Source of the DNA: Methylomicrobium sp035916875
Lineage (GTDB): Bacteria; Pseudomonadota; Gammaproteobacteria; Methylococcales; Methylomonadaceae
Reading direction: 5' to 3'
Length of the DNA stretch: 64,000 bases
Assembly (NCBI RefSeq): GCF_035916875.1
Contig: NZ_JAXUHN010000086.1
Location: 31,402 to 95,401, forward strand
A program made the translations under genes and the position numbers. A model generated the notes under the pieces. The model had not been told where the DNA came from and made no database searches. It worked only from the letters and a program-made list of their open reading frames with translations. How positions within the stretch are numbered: the first letter of the stretch is position 1; each line of letters starts with the position of its first letter. Below are positions 28,401 to 36,380 of this stretch, one piece after another.

Positions 28401-28488
28401 GGACATGGGCTGCGACATTGCGCAGGGCTATGGCATTGCCCGCCCGATGCCGGCAAACGAATTCTTGTCGTGGTGTCGGAATTTTTGA
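25483..28488 (+). CDS. PAS-GAF-PAS-PAS-GGDEF-EAL signalling protein
   Basis: A 1001-residue cytoplasmic sensor of the cyclic-di-GMP network. Order seen: PAS/PAC (about 20-135), GAF (about 145-310, with GTALREGRAVLLQD), PAS/PAC (about 325-440, ending WYGITTDITERKQAEE), PAS/PAC (about 445-565), GGDEF (about 570-735) and EAL (about 745-1000). The cyclase site GGDEF near 654 is intact, with DLDGFKPINDTYGHDSGD. The phosphodiesterase site is also intact (AEALIRW, FNISANHLQS, LDDFGTGYSSLAYLRRLP, KIDKSFV, AEGVETQ). Either activity is therefore possible. No membrane helix was seen. A GAGACTG site precedes the start. It probably stands alone as a transcription unit. Confidence 0.95.
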   Translation: MEKSKHHFAVEEELCKIEKQLTLAQSVAGFGIWDWDIQSDQISLSPAYLKQLGLPEDSRQSHQDFLAMVHPDDRSIIDKQLQNSLAGTQSDDAVEFRLIRADGAERWFASKDRFIFENGKPIRALGILVDITGHKLKETRIQLLNQVYAAVAQTNRLARHAKNSSELFDAVCRIAVDHGGMKMAWIGRNYPENDCIEVIACHGAHLDYLDDIVISVRPDIPEGQGPTGTALREGRAVLLQDFSESPTTIPWQARSLASGNWQASAAFPIVRNGTPYAVLTLFHAEKNAFNELIVSLLNVMVDEIGLALDALDAETERQNILRELRYSEERYRLLLNLVPDQIWIAQPDGRLDYANQRALDYFGLSLDEMLGHGWENIVHLEDYPRVLAALSESLLTGKNFEGEYRIVHHSGEYRWCAARAHPSFDDDGHIQKWYGITTDITERKQAEERQRLTARIFDSTLEGIIVTDASHHIIEVNDAFMQITGYTREDVIGKTPRILKSCHHGPEFYQEMWQAINRTSHWSGEIWNRRKDGEVYPEWTTISAITDDNGKVSHYVGISSDITLLKQHEQQLEFMAHYDPLTGIPNRVLLVDRMQLALARARREHNLLAVCYLDLDGFKPINDTYGHDSGDIVLIEIANRLSHSLRGADTVARLGGDEFVILLQGIENVEDCQNSLNRLISIIAQTIFLQGQPFIFTASIGVTLYPQDNEDPDTLIRHADQAMYLAKKLGKNRYHIFDPAEDVLLKTHIEKISIIEQGFIDQQFEMYYQPKVALDQSHIVGAEALIRWRHPERGLLPPNEFLPLIENTPLDIQIGEWVISTVLTQMERWRHEGLALEISFNISANHLQSPEFVSKLKQQLALYPDLPPHQLQIEILETAALSDIAKVLGIIKTCAAMGISFALDDFGTGYSSLAYLRRLPFNTIKIDKSFVRDMLINSDDRAIVQGVIALAETFSRATVAEGVETQAHMIALRDMGCDIAQGYGIARPMPANEFLSWCRNF

Positions 28489-28925
28489 ATTTAAACGAAT
28501 TCGGTAATTTGCTTGCCATCCGATTATTGTAGGCATCGCAATCCACCCTTAAATATTGAAACTTTTTACTGCGAGAGCGAAGCCCGTTGCCATCGTTCGG
28601 CGCAACGCGAACTTCTGGCCGAGAAGGTCGCCAAACTGAAGAACGAATGCCTGAATACAGAAGGCATACAACCATATAGGGAGGAAATTCCTCAGACCTG
28701 AGTCCTCCATTGTCGCCTCGCAAAGAGGCTGCGCAATCGAAAAAGTCCCGACATGGACATTCTCGGTAGGCTTTCGTACAATGCGGTCAGAGGAAATGGG
28801 TTTTTCTCGATGTCTGCCGGTATACGGCACGGCCTCCTTAATTCTTCTGCGCTTTGCCGGCGTTTTTGGCCCTCGATAGTCGCCAAGAACAATTTCGATT
28901 GTCCGTAATAGCGAGTCAAGCAGCG
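28489..28925. other. Intergenic region without convincing gene
   Basis: About 437 bases. Overlapping open frames exist on both strands (for example 28513-28701 plus and 28549-28935 minus), but none has a ribosome-binding site with family-like sequence. The region probably holds the promoter of the downstream membrane protein. I saw no strong terminator hairpin. Confidence 0.45.
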
Positions 28926-29870
28926 ATGACAACAACCAAGAAATTGAAATGGCTATTGGTTCTGGTCCTGATTTTCGGCGGGTTCGCGGTCTATAAATTT
29001 TTCGGCGTCCTAGCGACCGATCTGTCGCTCAAGGAATATACCTGGCTATTCAAAATCGTTTCGGAATTTGGCCTGTTCCTGTCGGTGATTATTTCGGTCG
29101 GCTATGTGCATCATTGGCTGATCGCGGAGGAAGAGCACCGGGAATCGGAAAAGAACTTGCGCGCGACTCTCGAAACGTATGTAAATAATGTTCTATTCAA
29201 TTCGGTTAAACGCGGCTTTTTGGGAATCACCAATAAGGAATTCGATTTCAGCCAGATCATGTCCGGTTTAAAACCCGGCGACTATGTGTATTGGATGATC
29301 ACATTCGATCCCCGCTTCAAAAATAAGTCGCGGGAACTGGAAAATGCGATCAAAAACGGCGTGCATTTCCGCCTGATGATTTTGAAAGCCGGAAGCCGAA
29401 TCGGCGAATTGCGAGCCACCGAAGCCGCTGGTTTCAATCCGCATGAGTTTAACGAATACAGCAAGTTATTTAAGGTGTCGCTGGAAGATGTGATCGGGCG
29501 CATCGACGACTCGATCAAAGGCTCCATCGGCGTTTTCATTTATGACGGCCTGCCCTGTATTCCGTTTTTCATCATCATTCGGAACGAGTCGAAAAAGGTC
29601 TCGGTTTACAACAGCTTTTATCTGACAGAGCCGGTTTCGAAAATGCCTTATCTGAACTGGGAAACTGTCTTGAAACTCGGCAACCAGAGCGCTTTTGAGT
29701 CGGACGACTGGAATTTAGCCGATCTGTTTTTTGACTATTTCAAGACAAGATGGGAAATAGAGAAATCCAGATTAGATACAGACGACAGGGCTGGGCAGAA
29801 CGAGTCCGATGATTTTATCTGTGCTCCTGCTTCGGCCAAGAAGCTTTGTTCGACGCTTTATAACGAATAG
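28926..29870 (+). CDS. Membrane protein with degenerate phospholipase D-like domain
   Basis: A 314-residue protein starting MTTTKKLKWLL at 28926; an in-frame upstream start at 28854 is less likely because it adds a non-hydrophobic leader. Two membrane helices lie near residues 8-27 and 43-62, followed by a charged coiled stretch (AEEEHRESEKNLRATLE). The C-terminal half has a pattern I associate with PLD-like folds of unknown function: a YWMITFDPRF strand, VHFRLMILKAGS, a small-molecule-like loop ending NSFYLTEPVSKMPYLNW, and FFDYFKTRWE. The HKD catalytic motifs are absent. Family and function are not firmly recognised. Confidence 0.6.
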   Translation: MTTTKKLKWLLVLVLIFGGFAVYKFFGVLATDLSLKEYTWLFKIVSEFGLFLSVIISVGYVHHWLIAEEEHRESEKNLRATLETYVNNVLFNSVKRGFLGITNKEFDFSQIMSGLKPGDYVYWMITFDPRFKNKSRELENAIKNGVHFRLMILKAGSRIGELRATEAAGFNPHEFNEYSKLFKVSLEDVIGRIDDSIKGSIGVFIYDGLPCIPFFIIIRNESKKVSVYNSFYLTEPVSKMPYLNWETVLKLGNQSAFESDDWNLADLFFDYFKTRWEIEKSRLDTDDRAGQNESDDFICAPASAKKLCSTLYNE

Positions 29871-29918
29871 CAACCGTGGCGGCGCAATTTCTCGTTTTAC
29901 TTGATGGATTTTAGTATG

Positions 29919-30590
29919 TTTGAATTATATCTCGATACCGCCGACATCGGCCAAATCGCACGTTTCAGCGCCTGCCTGCCGGTACATGGCATCACCACCA
30001 ATCCGTCCATTTTGGCCAAAGCGGGTATCGGGCTCACTGAATTGCTGCCGAAGGTTACCGAGGCATTGGGAAAACAGGGCAGAATTCATGTGCAGGTGGT
30101 CGGCGAAAGCGCGGACGCAATGGTCAAGGAAGCCTTGCGCTTGCAGGAATTGCCTTATGACATCATCGTGAAGGTGCCGGCGACAGAGATTGGCCTGGCC
30201 GCGATCAAACAAATGAACGCGCGAGACATCCCGGTACTGGCGACCGCGATTTATAGCGTGCAGCAGGGGTTTCTGGCTGCATTGTGCGGCGCCGATTACC
30301 TGGCGCCTTATGTGAACCGGATCGACGCGATCGGCGCGAATGGCGTCGGCGTAGTCGCCGACTTGCAGTTACTGCTCGACCGTCATGGCGTACCTTGTAA
30401 GCTGTTGCCGGCCAGTTTCAAAAATACCCAGCAGGTGCTGGAGGTATTGAAGGCCGGCGTCGCGTCGATCACACTGCCGGTCGAGGTAGCGTCCGAACTG
30501 TTTGCACATCCGTCCGTGCAGCCGGCGGTGAATCGCTTCACCGAAGACTGGCAGGAAGCCTTCGGGCGAACATTATCATTTGAAAGCTAA
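29919..30590 (+). CDS. fsa: Fructose-6-phosphate aldolase (transaldolase-like)
   Basis: A 223-residue TIM-barrel aldolase very like E. coli FsaA/FsaB: ELYLDTAD at the start, GITTNPSILAKAG, the Schiff-base lysine in DIIVKVPATEIGLAAIK, YLAPYVNRIDAIGANG, LPASFKNTQQVLEVLKAG, SITLPVEVA and FTEDWQEAFGRT. It cleaves fructose 6-phosphate to dihydroxyacetone and glyceraldehyde 3-phosphate, or runs in reverse. The ATG at 29919 begins exactly at the family start; an ATG 18 bases upstream in frame is the alternative. In a one-carbon metaboliser it could interact with sugar-phosphate cycles, but the local context does not show this. Confidence 0.92.
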   Translation, partial: FELYLDTADIGQIARFSACLPVHGITTNPSILAKAGIGLTELLPKVTEALGKQGRIHVQVVGESADAMVKEALRLQELPYDIIVKVPATEIGLAAIKQMNARDIPVLATAIYSVQQGFLAALCGADYLAPYVNRIDAIGANGVGVVADLQLLLDRHGVPCKLLPASFKNTQQVLEVLKAGVASITLPVEVASELFAHPSVQPAVNRFTEDWQEAFGRTLSFES

Positions 30591-30746
30591 AGAGCCACCT
30601 GCCGAAATCGGAATCGTCCTTTCAGGATCTTCTAAAACGGTTTCTGCAAGAACTCAACCGTTAAATAAAAAAGGCGGCGCCTCCCTGCCCCGCTTCAACG
30701 GCATCATTTCGAATACGCCGTTATATCACTCCATCTCCCTTATCAG

Positions 30747-31787
30747 CTAATGATTCAGTTGCAGAACGTTTACGTGACTCCAGATGGCCTCGATGAAATC
30801 ATCATCGAGCGGCGGCATGCCGCTGAGTATCCAGCGCACCAGGATTTTAGCGACACCCGGATAAGTAACTCTGACTCGGCGCGGATTTTCGAGCCAATGG
30901 GCAATCGTCTTCGCATCGAGCTCGCTCATGATATGTCCGTAGCCGAGCTGTTTTAGCGCGGCGGCATTCGAGATTTGTTCCAACTGTGAATGCAGCGGCT
31001 TGATCAGGATTTTCTTGCCCAATTGCAGCGCTTCGCTGATCAATTCAAAACCGGCATTGCTGATGATCCCCGCGCAATCATGAAGATCGTTATGAAAACC
31101 GGCGCGCGATAAAGGTTTGATCCTGATATGCTCGGAAGGCGAGGACATCGCCACTGGTGTATAGATAAAAAAATCAAAAGTTTTGAATGGCGCGAGCAGC
31201 TTCACCACATCGCTCGGATTCTCAAACGGCAGATACACGACGATCTTGTTCGCGACCCCATGCTCCGGCGGCTCATTCAACGCAATGATCGGCGGCAAGA
31301 TCGGCTGCCCGAAATGATGCCAGTGCAGGCCGATATTTTGCCGAGTCGGAGCGAAATACTTCATCACGCTTTCGGCGATGAAATCGCCGCCTTCCCGCGG
31401 TATGCGGTGATTGAACGCATACTGATGACCGATGCCCAGGACCCTTTTTTTTCTGAGCCTGGCCGCCCAGGCAGTGATCGGTTCGAAATCGCTGAGCACC
31501 AGATCATATCCATTAAAATCCAGGACTTTAACTTCTTTGATGAAATTGATCGGGCGGGTATCCAATGCCGTTTTCAGATAGCTGACATCTCCGTTCTGGG
31601 TATGAAAGGTCAACCCTTTCATTGCCTGGTAACCGTTGAAAACCTCCATGTCGAAATATTTAGCCGCGTCCCGGCCGCTAAACAAATACGTCACGTCGAC
31701 GCCAGCTTCGGCAAAGGCTTTGGCCATTTCGCGCGCGCGCGTGATATGACCGTTGCCGGTACCCTGCACACCGTAAAATATTTTCAT
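30747..31787 (-). CDS. MJ1255-type glycosyltransferase family protein
   Basis: A 346-residue GT-B-like protein. The N-terminus KIFYGVQGTGNGHITRAREM is the glycine-rich nucleotide-sugar fold start. The C-terminal half contains the acceptor/donor pocket signature GIISNAGFELISEALQLGKK and PLHSQLEQISNAAALKQLG, as in MurG/UGT relatives. It matches the conserved MJ1255/VC2487 family seen by name in many genomes, whose substrate is unknown. It stands alone on the minus strand, facing the fsa gene. Confidence 0.82.
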   Translation of the reverse strand: MKIFYGVQGTGNGHITRAREMAKAFAEAGVDVTYLFSGRDAAKYFDMEVFNGYQAMKGLTFHTQNGDVSYLKTALDTRPINFIKEVKVLDFNGYDLVLSDFEPITAWAARLRKKRVLGIGHQYAFNHRIPREGGDFIAESVMKYFAPTRQNIGLHWHHFGQPILPPIIALNEPPEHGVANKIVVYLPFENPSDVVKLLAPFKTFDFFIYTPVAMSSPSEHIRIKPLSRAGFHNDLHDCAGIISNAGFELISEALQLGKKILIKPLHSQLEQISNAAALKQLGYGHIMSELDAKTIAHWLENPRRVRVTYPGVAKILVRWILSGMPPLDDDFIEAIWSHVNVLQLNH

Positions 31788-32164
31788 GCGCCTTTATTTT
31801 CCCTTTGCACCGGACAATCCTTCGGCTTCGCTGCCTTGCAGCCCATGGCCCCTAAGGGCGCATCCGATAGCCGGACGGTACGATAATGTAATGCCATATC
31901 TGCGTGCTCATTTCAGGTTTAAACCTTCGCTAAAATAGCAAGCGATTGTTACAAGACATTAACCGTTCAGTGACGGTTTGATGAAAAGGGCAAGGGCCTC
32001 CGATGAGCCGACTAGGAACGGACTATCGACGACGCGCAACGGAAAACCGGCATTGCCGCGCCAGAGCATCGGAACGATGCTAAATGGTGATATTGAACCT
32101 CGCAGGCACTTCTAAAAAAACCAGTAACTGTCGGAATAGGTTTGAAACACTACCCAAGACAAAA
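31788..32164. other. Intergenic region
   Basis: About 377 bases between two minus-strand genes. It probably contains the promoter of the glycosyltransferase gene. No ORF with family resemblance, RNA gene or strong terminator was recognised. Confidence 0.4.
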
Positions 32165-33019
32165 TCACCAACCGGCTTTACGGATAGGATCTCTTAACCT
32201 AATCCGCTCCAGCCAATGGCTTGCCGGCTCCGGTTTCGACAAGGCATAACCCTGACGATACTTCGCTCCGCTCTGCTCGGCAATGGACAATTGCTGCTCG
32301 GTTTCAATGCCTTGAACGACGACCTCGCCTCCAGTTTCATGAATCAGATCGATGATCCTGGGCAAAACGTGGCTGACTTTTTCATTGACGGCCGCTTCAT
32401 GGATCAAATCCCCATGCAATTTGACGAAGTCAGGCGTAATATTCCATAGCCTTTTGACGTAGGTCAGCTCCCTGCCAAAATCCGCGATCGCGATTTTGAA
32501 TCCGCGATCGCGGAAATTCCGCAACGCCTTGTCAAGCACGTTACGGTCATCCAAAAAGCTTTCTTCGAGTTCGATTACAACCTGGTCCACCGGCACGGAA
32601 TGCGCGTGCACGATCGCTTCAAAGACCTTGCCATGCGCATCCACCCGCGACAACAGTGCCGGATGCACGTTGATAAACAACAGCTCATGTTCCTCTTTGA
32701 TGCCCAGAAAATTGAGCAAGTGCAGAGTCCGGCAGATACGATCGAAAAACACCAGACCACCGGTTTCCTCAATGTAACGGAACACGAACTTGGGTTCAAC
32801 CGGCAATGTTTTGCCGATCGTGGGTCTCAGCAAGGCTTCGTAACCAATAGTCCGGTGGTCGCTTCCTGTGGCGATGGGTTGAAAGACGCTATCAAGATTA
32901 AATCCCCGGTAAAGACCCGAATACCGCCCGGATTTATCGACGCTCAGGTAATCATCAAAATCTCCCAAAAACGCGTCCTGCATTTTTTCGTTTAAAACTT
33001 CGATAAAGCTTTGGCTCAT
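32165..33019 (-). CDS. EAL-domain protein, probably catalytically inactive
   Basis: A 284-residue protein consisting of an EAL domain with a short N-terminal lead. The fold is clear: FQPIATG, GYEALLRP, LLFINVHPALL, VIELEES, FVKLHGDLI, GIETEQQL and QGYALSKP. However, the metal-binding DDFG is ADFG and the EGVE glutamate is replaced (VQGIE). Both changes hit catalytic ligands, so cyclic-di-GMP hydrolysis is doubtful; it may bind the nucleotide or act as an adaptor. The ATG at 33019 has GGGAG ten bases upstream; one at 33073 has none. It is divergent from a still more degenerate relative at 33560. Confidence 0.87.
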   Translation of the reverse strand: MSQSFIEVLNEKMQDAFLGDFDDYLSVDKSGRYSGLYRGFNLDSVFQPIATGSDHRTIGYEALLRPTIGKTLPVEPKFVFRYIEETGGLVFFDRICRTLHLLNFLGIKEEHELLFINVHPALLSRVDAHGKVFEAIVHAHSVPVDQVVIELEESFLDDRNVLDKALRNFRDRGFKIAIADFGRELTYVKRLWNITPDFVKLHGDLIHEAAVNEKVSHVLPRIIDLIHETGGEVVVQGIETEQQLSIAEQSGAKYRQGYALSKPEPASHWLERIRLRDPIRKAGW

Positions 33020-33559
33020 GGCTTGATTACTCCCATGCACAACATAACCGGAAGAGGATGATAATGCCGCCATCGCGGCATCGAGTCATTTTTCGACATC
33101 GTCAACAGAGCAAGCCGACAAACAGGCGCGGATACGCGGCAATGCTTTGCTTCGCGCATCGTTAGCAAAGTAAAAAACCTCAAATGAATTCCAAAAAATG
33201 GCGGGCGAGGCCCGCCTAGAAGGCACCCGTAAGACTAAAAATGGAAAGAGTTTGTGGTCATTGCCCTTGGTGCCGATACTAACGCCGTTTCCCGATTTGA
33301 TAAAACGATATTATTAGATGAATATATCTGCTAATTCTGTAGCGCTATCGTGCGGCCCACTCATCGGTGGTTGCAGCTTTTTTTGATTCCCGAAAATTCG
33401 AGTGCATGAGCCTCGTTATTATCAAATTCGATATTTTTGTCTAAATATATCGTTTTCTTTCCAAGGCTTTTTCTCCTACCCTTTAGTACATTTCTCGATT
33501 TCCTACGCTTCATCGAAGCAACACCTGTATAAACCGATTAATCAAGGATTGGAAAAACC
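33020..33559. other. Divergent intergenic region of the two EAL-like genes
   Basis: About 540 bases between divergent starts. It holds a GGCGGGC/GCCCGCC hairpin at 33200-33216 and a 29-base motif at 33302-33330 that recurs upstream of the YezD-family gene. No protein-coding frame is convincing here. Confidence 0.5.
33302..33330. promoter_or_regulatory. 29-bp motif, copy 1 (GATAT...ATATC arms)
   Basis: AAAACGATATTATT at the left and ATATATCTG at the right are shared with 47308-47336; by eye the two copies agree at 26 of 29 positions. GATAT and ATATC form an interrupted inverted repeat around a 12-base centre. The two copies are 14 kb apart, each in an intergenic region, so a regulator-binding site is plausible. 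The bound factor is unknown. This copy lies 230 bases before the plus-strand gene and 283 before the minus-strand one. Confidence 0.45.
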
Positions 33560-34432
33560 ATGCCTTTACATCAACTGATAGAACACTTCAACTATCGTTT
33601 GGGATCCAGCCCCGGCAACTATTCGGGTCCGTTCGTCTTCAAAAACGGAGTCGTCCAGGGGGTGTATGGACCGATACAAATTGGCAGCATGTTGTCGCCG
33701 GTTCGATTGACGGATGACCCGAATTGTATCACGGGATATAGCGCCAAACTGCAGTTGACCAACCGCCCGGCGGAACCCTTGCACGGGGATGATATTGAAC
33801 ATTTGCTGAGCAATCCTTTGGCGCCCTCGCTCGATACATTATCGATTCTGAGTTTCGATCGACTGTCGAGAACCGTACATATGCTGAATTACTTGTTGCT
33901 GCCGACGCAAACGGAAACCGATACGCTATTTCTGGACGTCGATCCCCGGCATATCCTCGGCGTAAAAGAAAATCATGGCGTTTATTTTGAAGAAATCATT
34001 GTGCGCTGCGGACTTGAAACTCGAAACGTGGTGATTACGGTGCCCGTCAATCCGGCCTATGCGCGTTTTCAGCAACAATTGAACCAGGGCCTGGAGAATT
34101 ACCGGCGCCGCGGTTATCAAATCGCGCTGAAGTTTGATTATGCCGCGTTGGGTCAACACGCCAATCAGTTAATTCAGGCATTGGGGCCAAATTATGTCAT
34201 CGTGGCGGCCAACTCGCTTGACAAGGTCCGAGAAACCAAGGCGTGTGAAAAACTGCGGCAGTGGAATGCATTGGTGAGGTCGATCGGCGGACGGAGTATC
34301 CTGTCGAATGTGACGCAGATAAAAAACAGCGCATTGGCGCGAAACGTGGGCTTTGAACATGTCGAAGGCGATTTTTACGGCAGCGAGTCTTTTGGCCTCC
34401 CGCTAGCCCAAAATACAGCGCTATGCGCATGA
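33560..34432 (+). CDS. Highly degenerate EAL-like protein
   Basis: A 290-residue protein with AAGGATTGGAAAAACC before its ATG. It has the outline of the EAL protein encoded divergently at 32165-33019: RLSRTVHMLNYLLLP corresponds to RICRTLHLLNFLG, TLFLDVDPRHILGVKENHGV to LLFINVHPALLSRVDAHGK, and NVVITVP to QVVIELE. None of the catalytic residues remain (no EAL, no DDFG, no EGVE). It is therefore best called a paralogous EAL-fold protein with a structural or regulatory role. No signal peptide or membrane helix is evident. Confidence 0.75.
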   Translation: MPLHQLIEHFNYRLGSSPGNYSGPFVFKNGVVQGVYGPIQIGSMLSPVRLTDDPNCITGYSAKLQLTNRPAEPLHGDDIEHLLSNPLAPSLDTLSILSFDRLSRTVHMLNYLLLPTQTETDTLFLDVDPRHILGVKENHGVYFEEIIVRCGLETRNVVITVPVNPAYARFQQQLNQGLENYRRRGYQIALKFDYAALGQHANQLIQALGPNYVIVAANSLDKVRETKACEKLRQWNALVRSIGGRSILSNVTQIKNSALARNVGFEHVEGDFYGSESFGLPLAQNTALCA

Positions 34433-34456
34433 TGATGGATCAGCGCCAGAAATGAA

Positions 34457-34487
34457 GACCGGCCGGGGTTTTAAAACCCGGCCGGTC
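34457..34487. terminator. Strong bidirectional-type hairpin between convergent genes
   Basis: GACCGGCCGGG and CCCGGCCGGTC pair around a TTTTAAAA-containing loop, giving an 11-base GC-rich stem. It sits between the convergent EAL-like gene and the desulfurase cargo gene. No long T-tract follows on either strand, so termination efficiency is uncertain. Confidence 0.6.
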
Positions 34488-34586
34488 TATCATGCTACGC
34501 GGAAATGACTTTTTGACCGAAGCCTGATGCCAAGCCTTCCCTCCCCTTGGCTATCGCGGGAGAGAAGGCCTTCTGCCTTCTCCACC

Positions 34587-36380
34587 TTATTTTCCGACCG
34601 GAATATTGCCGCACTGAATCTTGCGTACGACAGTTGCCAGCCAATCGATCTCGGCATAGGTGTTGTAGAACGCCAATGACGGTCTGACCGTACTTTCCAG
34701 GCCGAACCGGCGCAGGATCGGCTGCGCGCAGTGGTGGCCGGAGCGCACCGCGATGCCTTCCTTGTTCAGCGCCGTGCCGACATCGGCGGTGCTGATGCCT
34801 TTCAGTACGAACGACAAGACGCTGGTTTTGTCGCGCGCGGTACCGATCAGCCGCAAGCCCGGAATGCGTGACAGCAAATCGGTTGCGTAAGCCAGCAGTT
34901 CATGCTCATAACGGGCGATGTTGTCGATGCCGACCGTTTGCACATACTCCAGCGCGGCGCCGAGACCCACCGCATCGGCGATGTTGCCGGTACCGGCTTC
35001 GAAGCGCGCGGGCGCGGGCTGGTACACGGTCTTCTCGAAGGTCACATCCTCGATCATGTTGCCGCCGCCCTGCCAGGGCGGCATCGCTTCGAGCACGTCC
35101 GGTTTACCGTACAAGGCGCCGATGCCGGTTGGGCCGTAGATCTTGTGTCCGGAAAACACGAACCAGTCGCAATCGAGTTTTTGCACGTCGACCTTGATAT
35201 GCGAGATCGACTGAGCGCCGTCGAGCAGGACTTTCGCGCCGGCGCGATGCGCCAGTTCGATGATTTCCTGGGCCGGCGTGATCGTGCCGAGCGCATTGGA
35301 GACCTGTGTAAACGCCACCAGCTTGGTCTTGCCGTTCAGCAATTTCTGGTATTCCGACAACAGGATCTGGCCCGTGTCGTCGACCGGAATCACCTTCAAG
35401 ACCGCGCCCTTTTCCGCGCATAACTGCTGCCACGGCACGATGTTCGCGTGATGTTCGAGCCAACTGACGATGATCTCGTCGCCCGGGCCCACGTTCGCGC
35501 GCCCCCAGCTTTGCGCCACCAGATTGATCGCCTCGGTCGAACCGCGTACAAACACCACGTCATTCGGCGAACTCGCCCCTATGAAACGCGCGACGATTTC
35601 CCGTGCATTTTCGTAAGCATCGGTCGAACGCGCTGCCAGTTCATGCGCGGCGCGATGGATGTTCGAGTTTTCGTGCTGATAAAAATAACTCAGCCGGTCA
35701 ATCACCGCTTGCGGTTTCTGCGTTGTCGCGGCGTTGTCGAGCCACACCAGTGGACGGCCGTTGACCTTTTCGCTCAGGATCGGAAAGTCGCGGCGCAGCG
35801 CATGCACGTCGAAAGGCGGATGCGCGGAACCGAGGCTCGGCGCTGCCGCTGAACGAGCGGCTCCGCTCAATTCTTCGAGAAAATAAAACGAAGAACCGCC
35901 GGACAAACCAGGATTGCCAATCCTCGGCGATGCCAGATTTTTCAGTTCGCCAAGTCCCGGCAAACCAAAACTTTCCGGTCTGACGCCGAATGATGATGTA
36001 TCGGTTGTCAGCCTGGATAAGCCATGCGTCGCAGACGCATGCGGCACGACATCGAGCCCTTCCGCATTCGCATGTTGCAGAAAATAATACGACGATCCTG
36101 CAGTCGCGGGTTCGGCAGGCTGCGCAGGCGTCGCCAGTTCATGCAAGCCGCTTTCATGCGGAACGCTGAACGAATCCGGCACAATCGCATGCCCCGACGA
36201 CGGGTGAATATCGGTGATAGCCTCGGCGGCTTGATGTCCTGTCTCGGGCTGTACGGCATGAACGCCCGCCCCGGGTGACGGCACCGCGGAGAAAAACTCA
36301 TTCGCCCAGCGGTTTAGTTGCTCGATATCCGGTAAAGGCGGCGCGGTGGCCAAATTTTCGAGATCACTTCTTGTAGTCAT
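34587..36380 (-). CDS. Family 2A encapsulin cargo: cysteine desulfurase with long N-terminal targeting region
   Basis: A 597-residue PLP enzyme. The C-terminal 410 residues are a SufS-type (group II) cysteine desulfurase: VWLDNAATTQKPQAVID, NSNIHRAAHELAARST, the PLP lysine in FSGHKIYGPTGIGALYG and the sulfur-accepting cysteine in AVRSGHHCAQPILRRFG. It converts cysteine to alanine plus enzyme-bound persulfide. The first 188 residues are low-complexity, Pro/Ala/Ser-rich and probably disordered. They carry two short repeats (GSSYYFLQ and GSSFYFLEE) and a hydrophobic GLPGLGELKNLASPRIG, the layout expected of an encapsulin loading region. The ATG at 36380 overlaps the shell gene's end by 17 bases; an in-frame upstream start at 36425 lies deeper in it. 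Coupled translation with the shell is likely. Confidence 0.93.
   Translation of the reverse strand: MTTRSDLENLATAPPLPDIEQLNRWANEFFSAVPSPGAGVHAVQPETGHQAAEAITDIHPSSGHAIVPDSFSVPHESGLHELATPAQPAEPATAGSSYYFLQHANAEGLDVVPHASATHGLSRLTTDTSSFGVRPESFGLPGLGELKNLASPRIGNPGLSGGSSFYFLEELSGAARSAAAPSLGSAHPPFDVHALRRDFPILSEKVNGRPLVWLDNAATTQKPQAVIDRLSYFYQHENSNIHRAAHELAARSTDAYENAREIVARFIGASSPNDVVFVRGSTEAINLVAQSWGRANVGPGDEIIVSWLEHHANIVPWQQLCAEKGAVLKVIPVDDTGQILLSEYQKLLNGKTKLVAFTQVSNALGTITPAQEIIELAHRAGAKVLLDGAQSISHIKVDVQKLDCDWFVFSGHKIYGPTGIGALYGKPDVLEAMPPWQGGGNMIEDVTFEKTVYQPAPARFEAGTGNIADAVGLGAALEYVQTVGIDNIARYEHELLAYATDLLSRIPGLRLIGTARDKTSVLSFVLKGISTADVGTALNKEGIAVRSGHHCAQPILRRFGLESTVRPSLAFYNTYAEIDWLATVVRKIQCGNIPVGK

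Noticed and set aside
28513..28701. Possible 62-residue protein after the GGDEF/EAL gene
   Set aside because: TTG start, no ribosome-binding site and no family resemblance.
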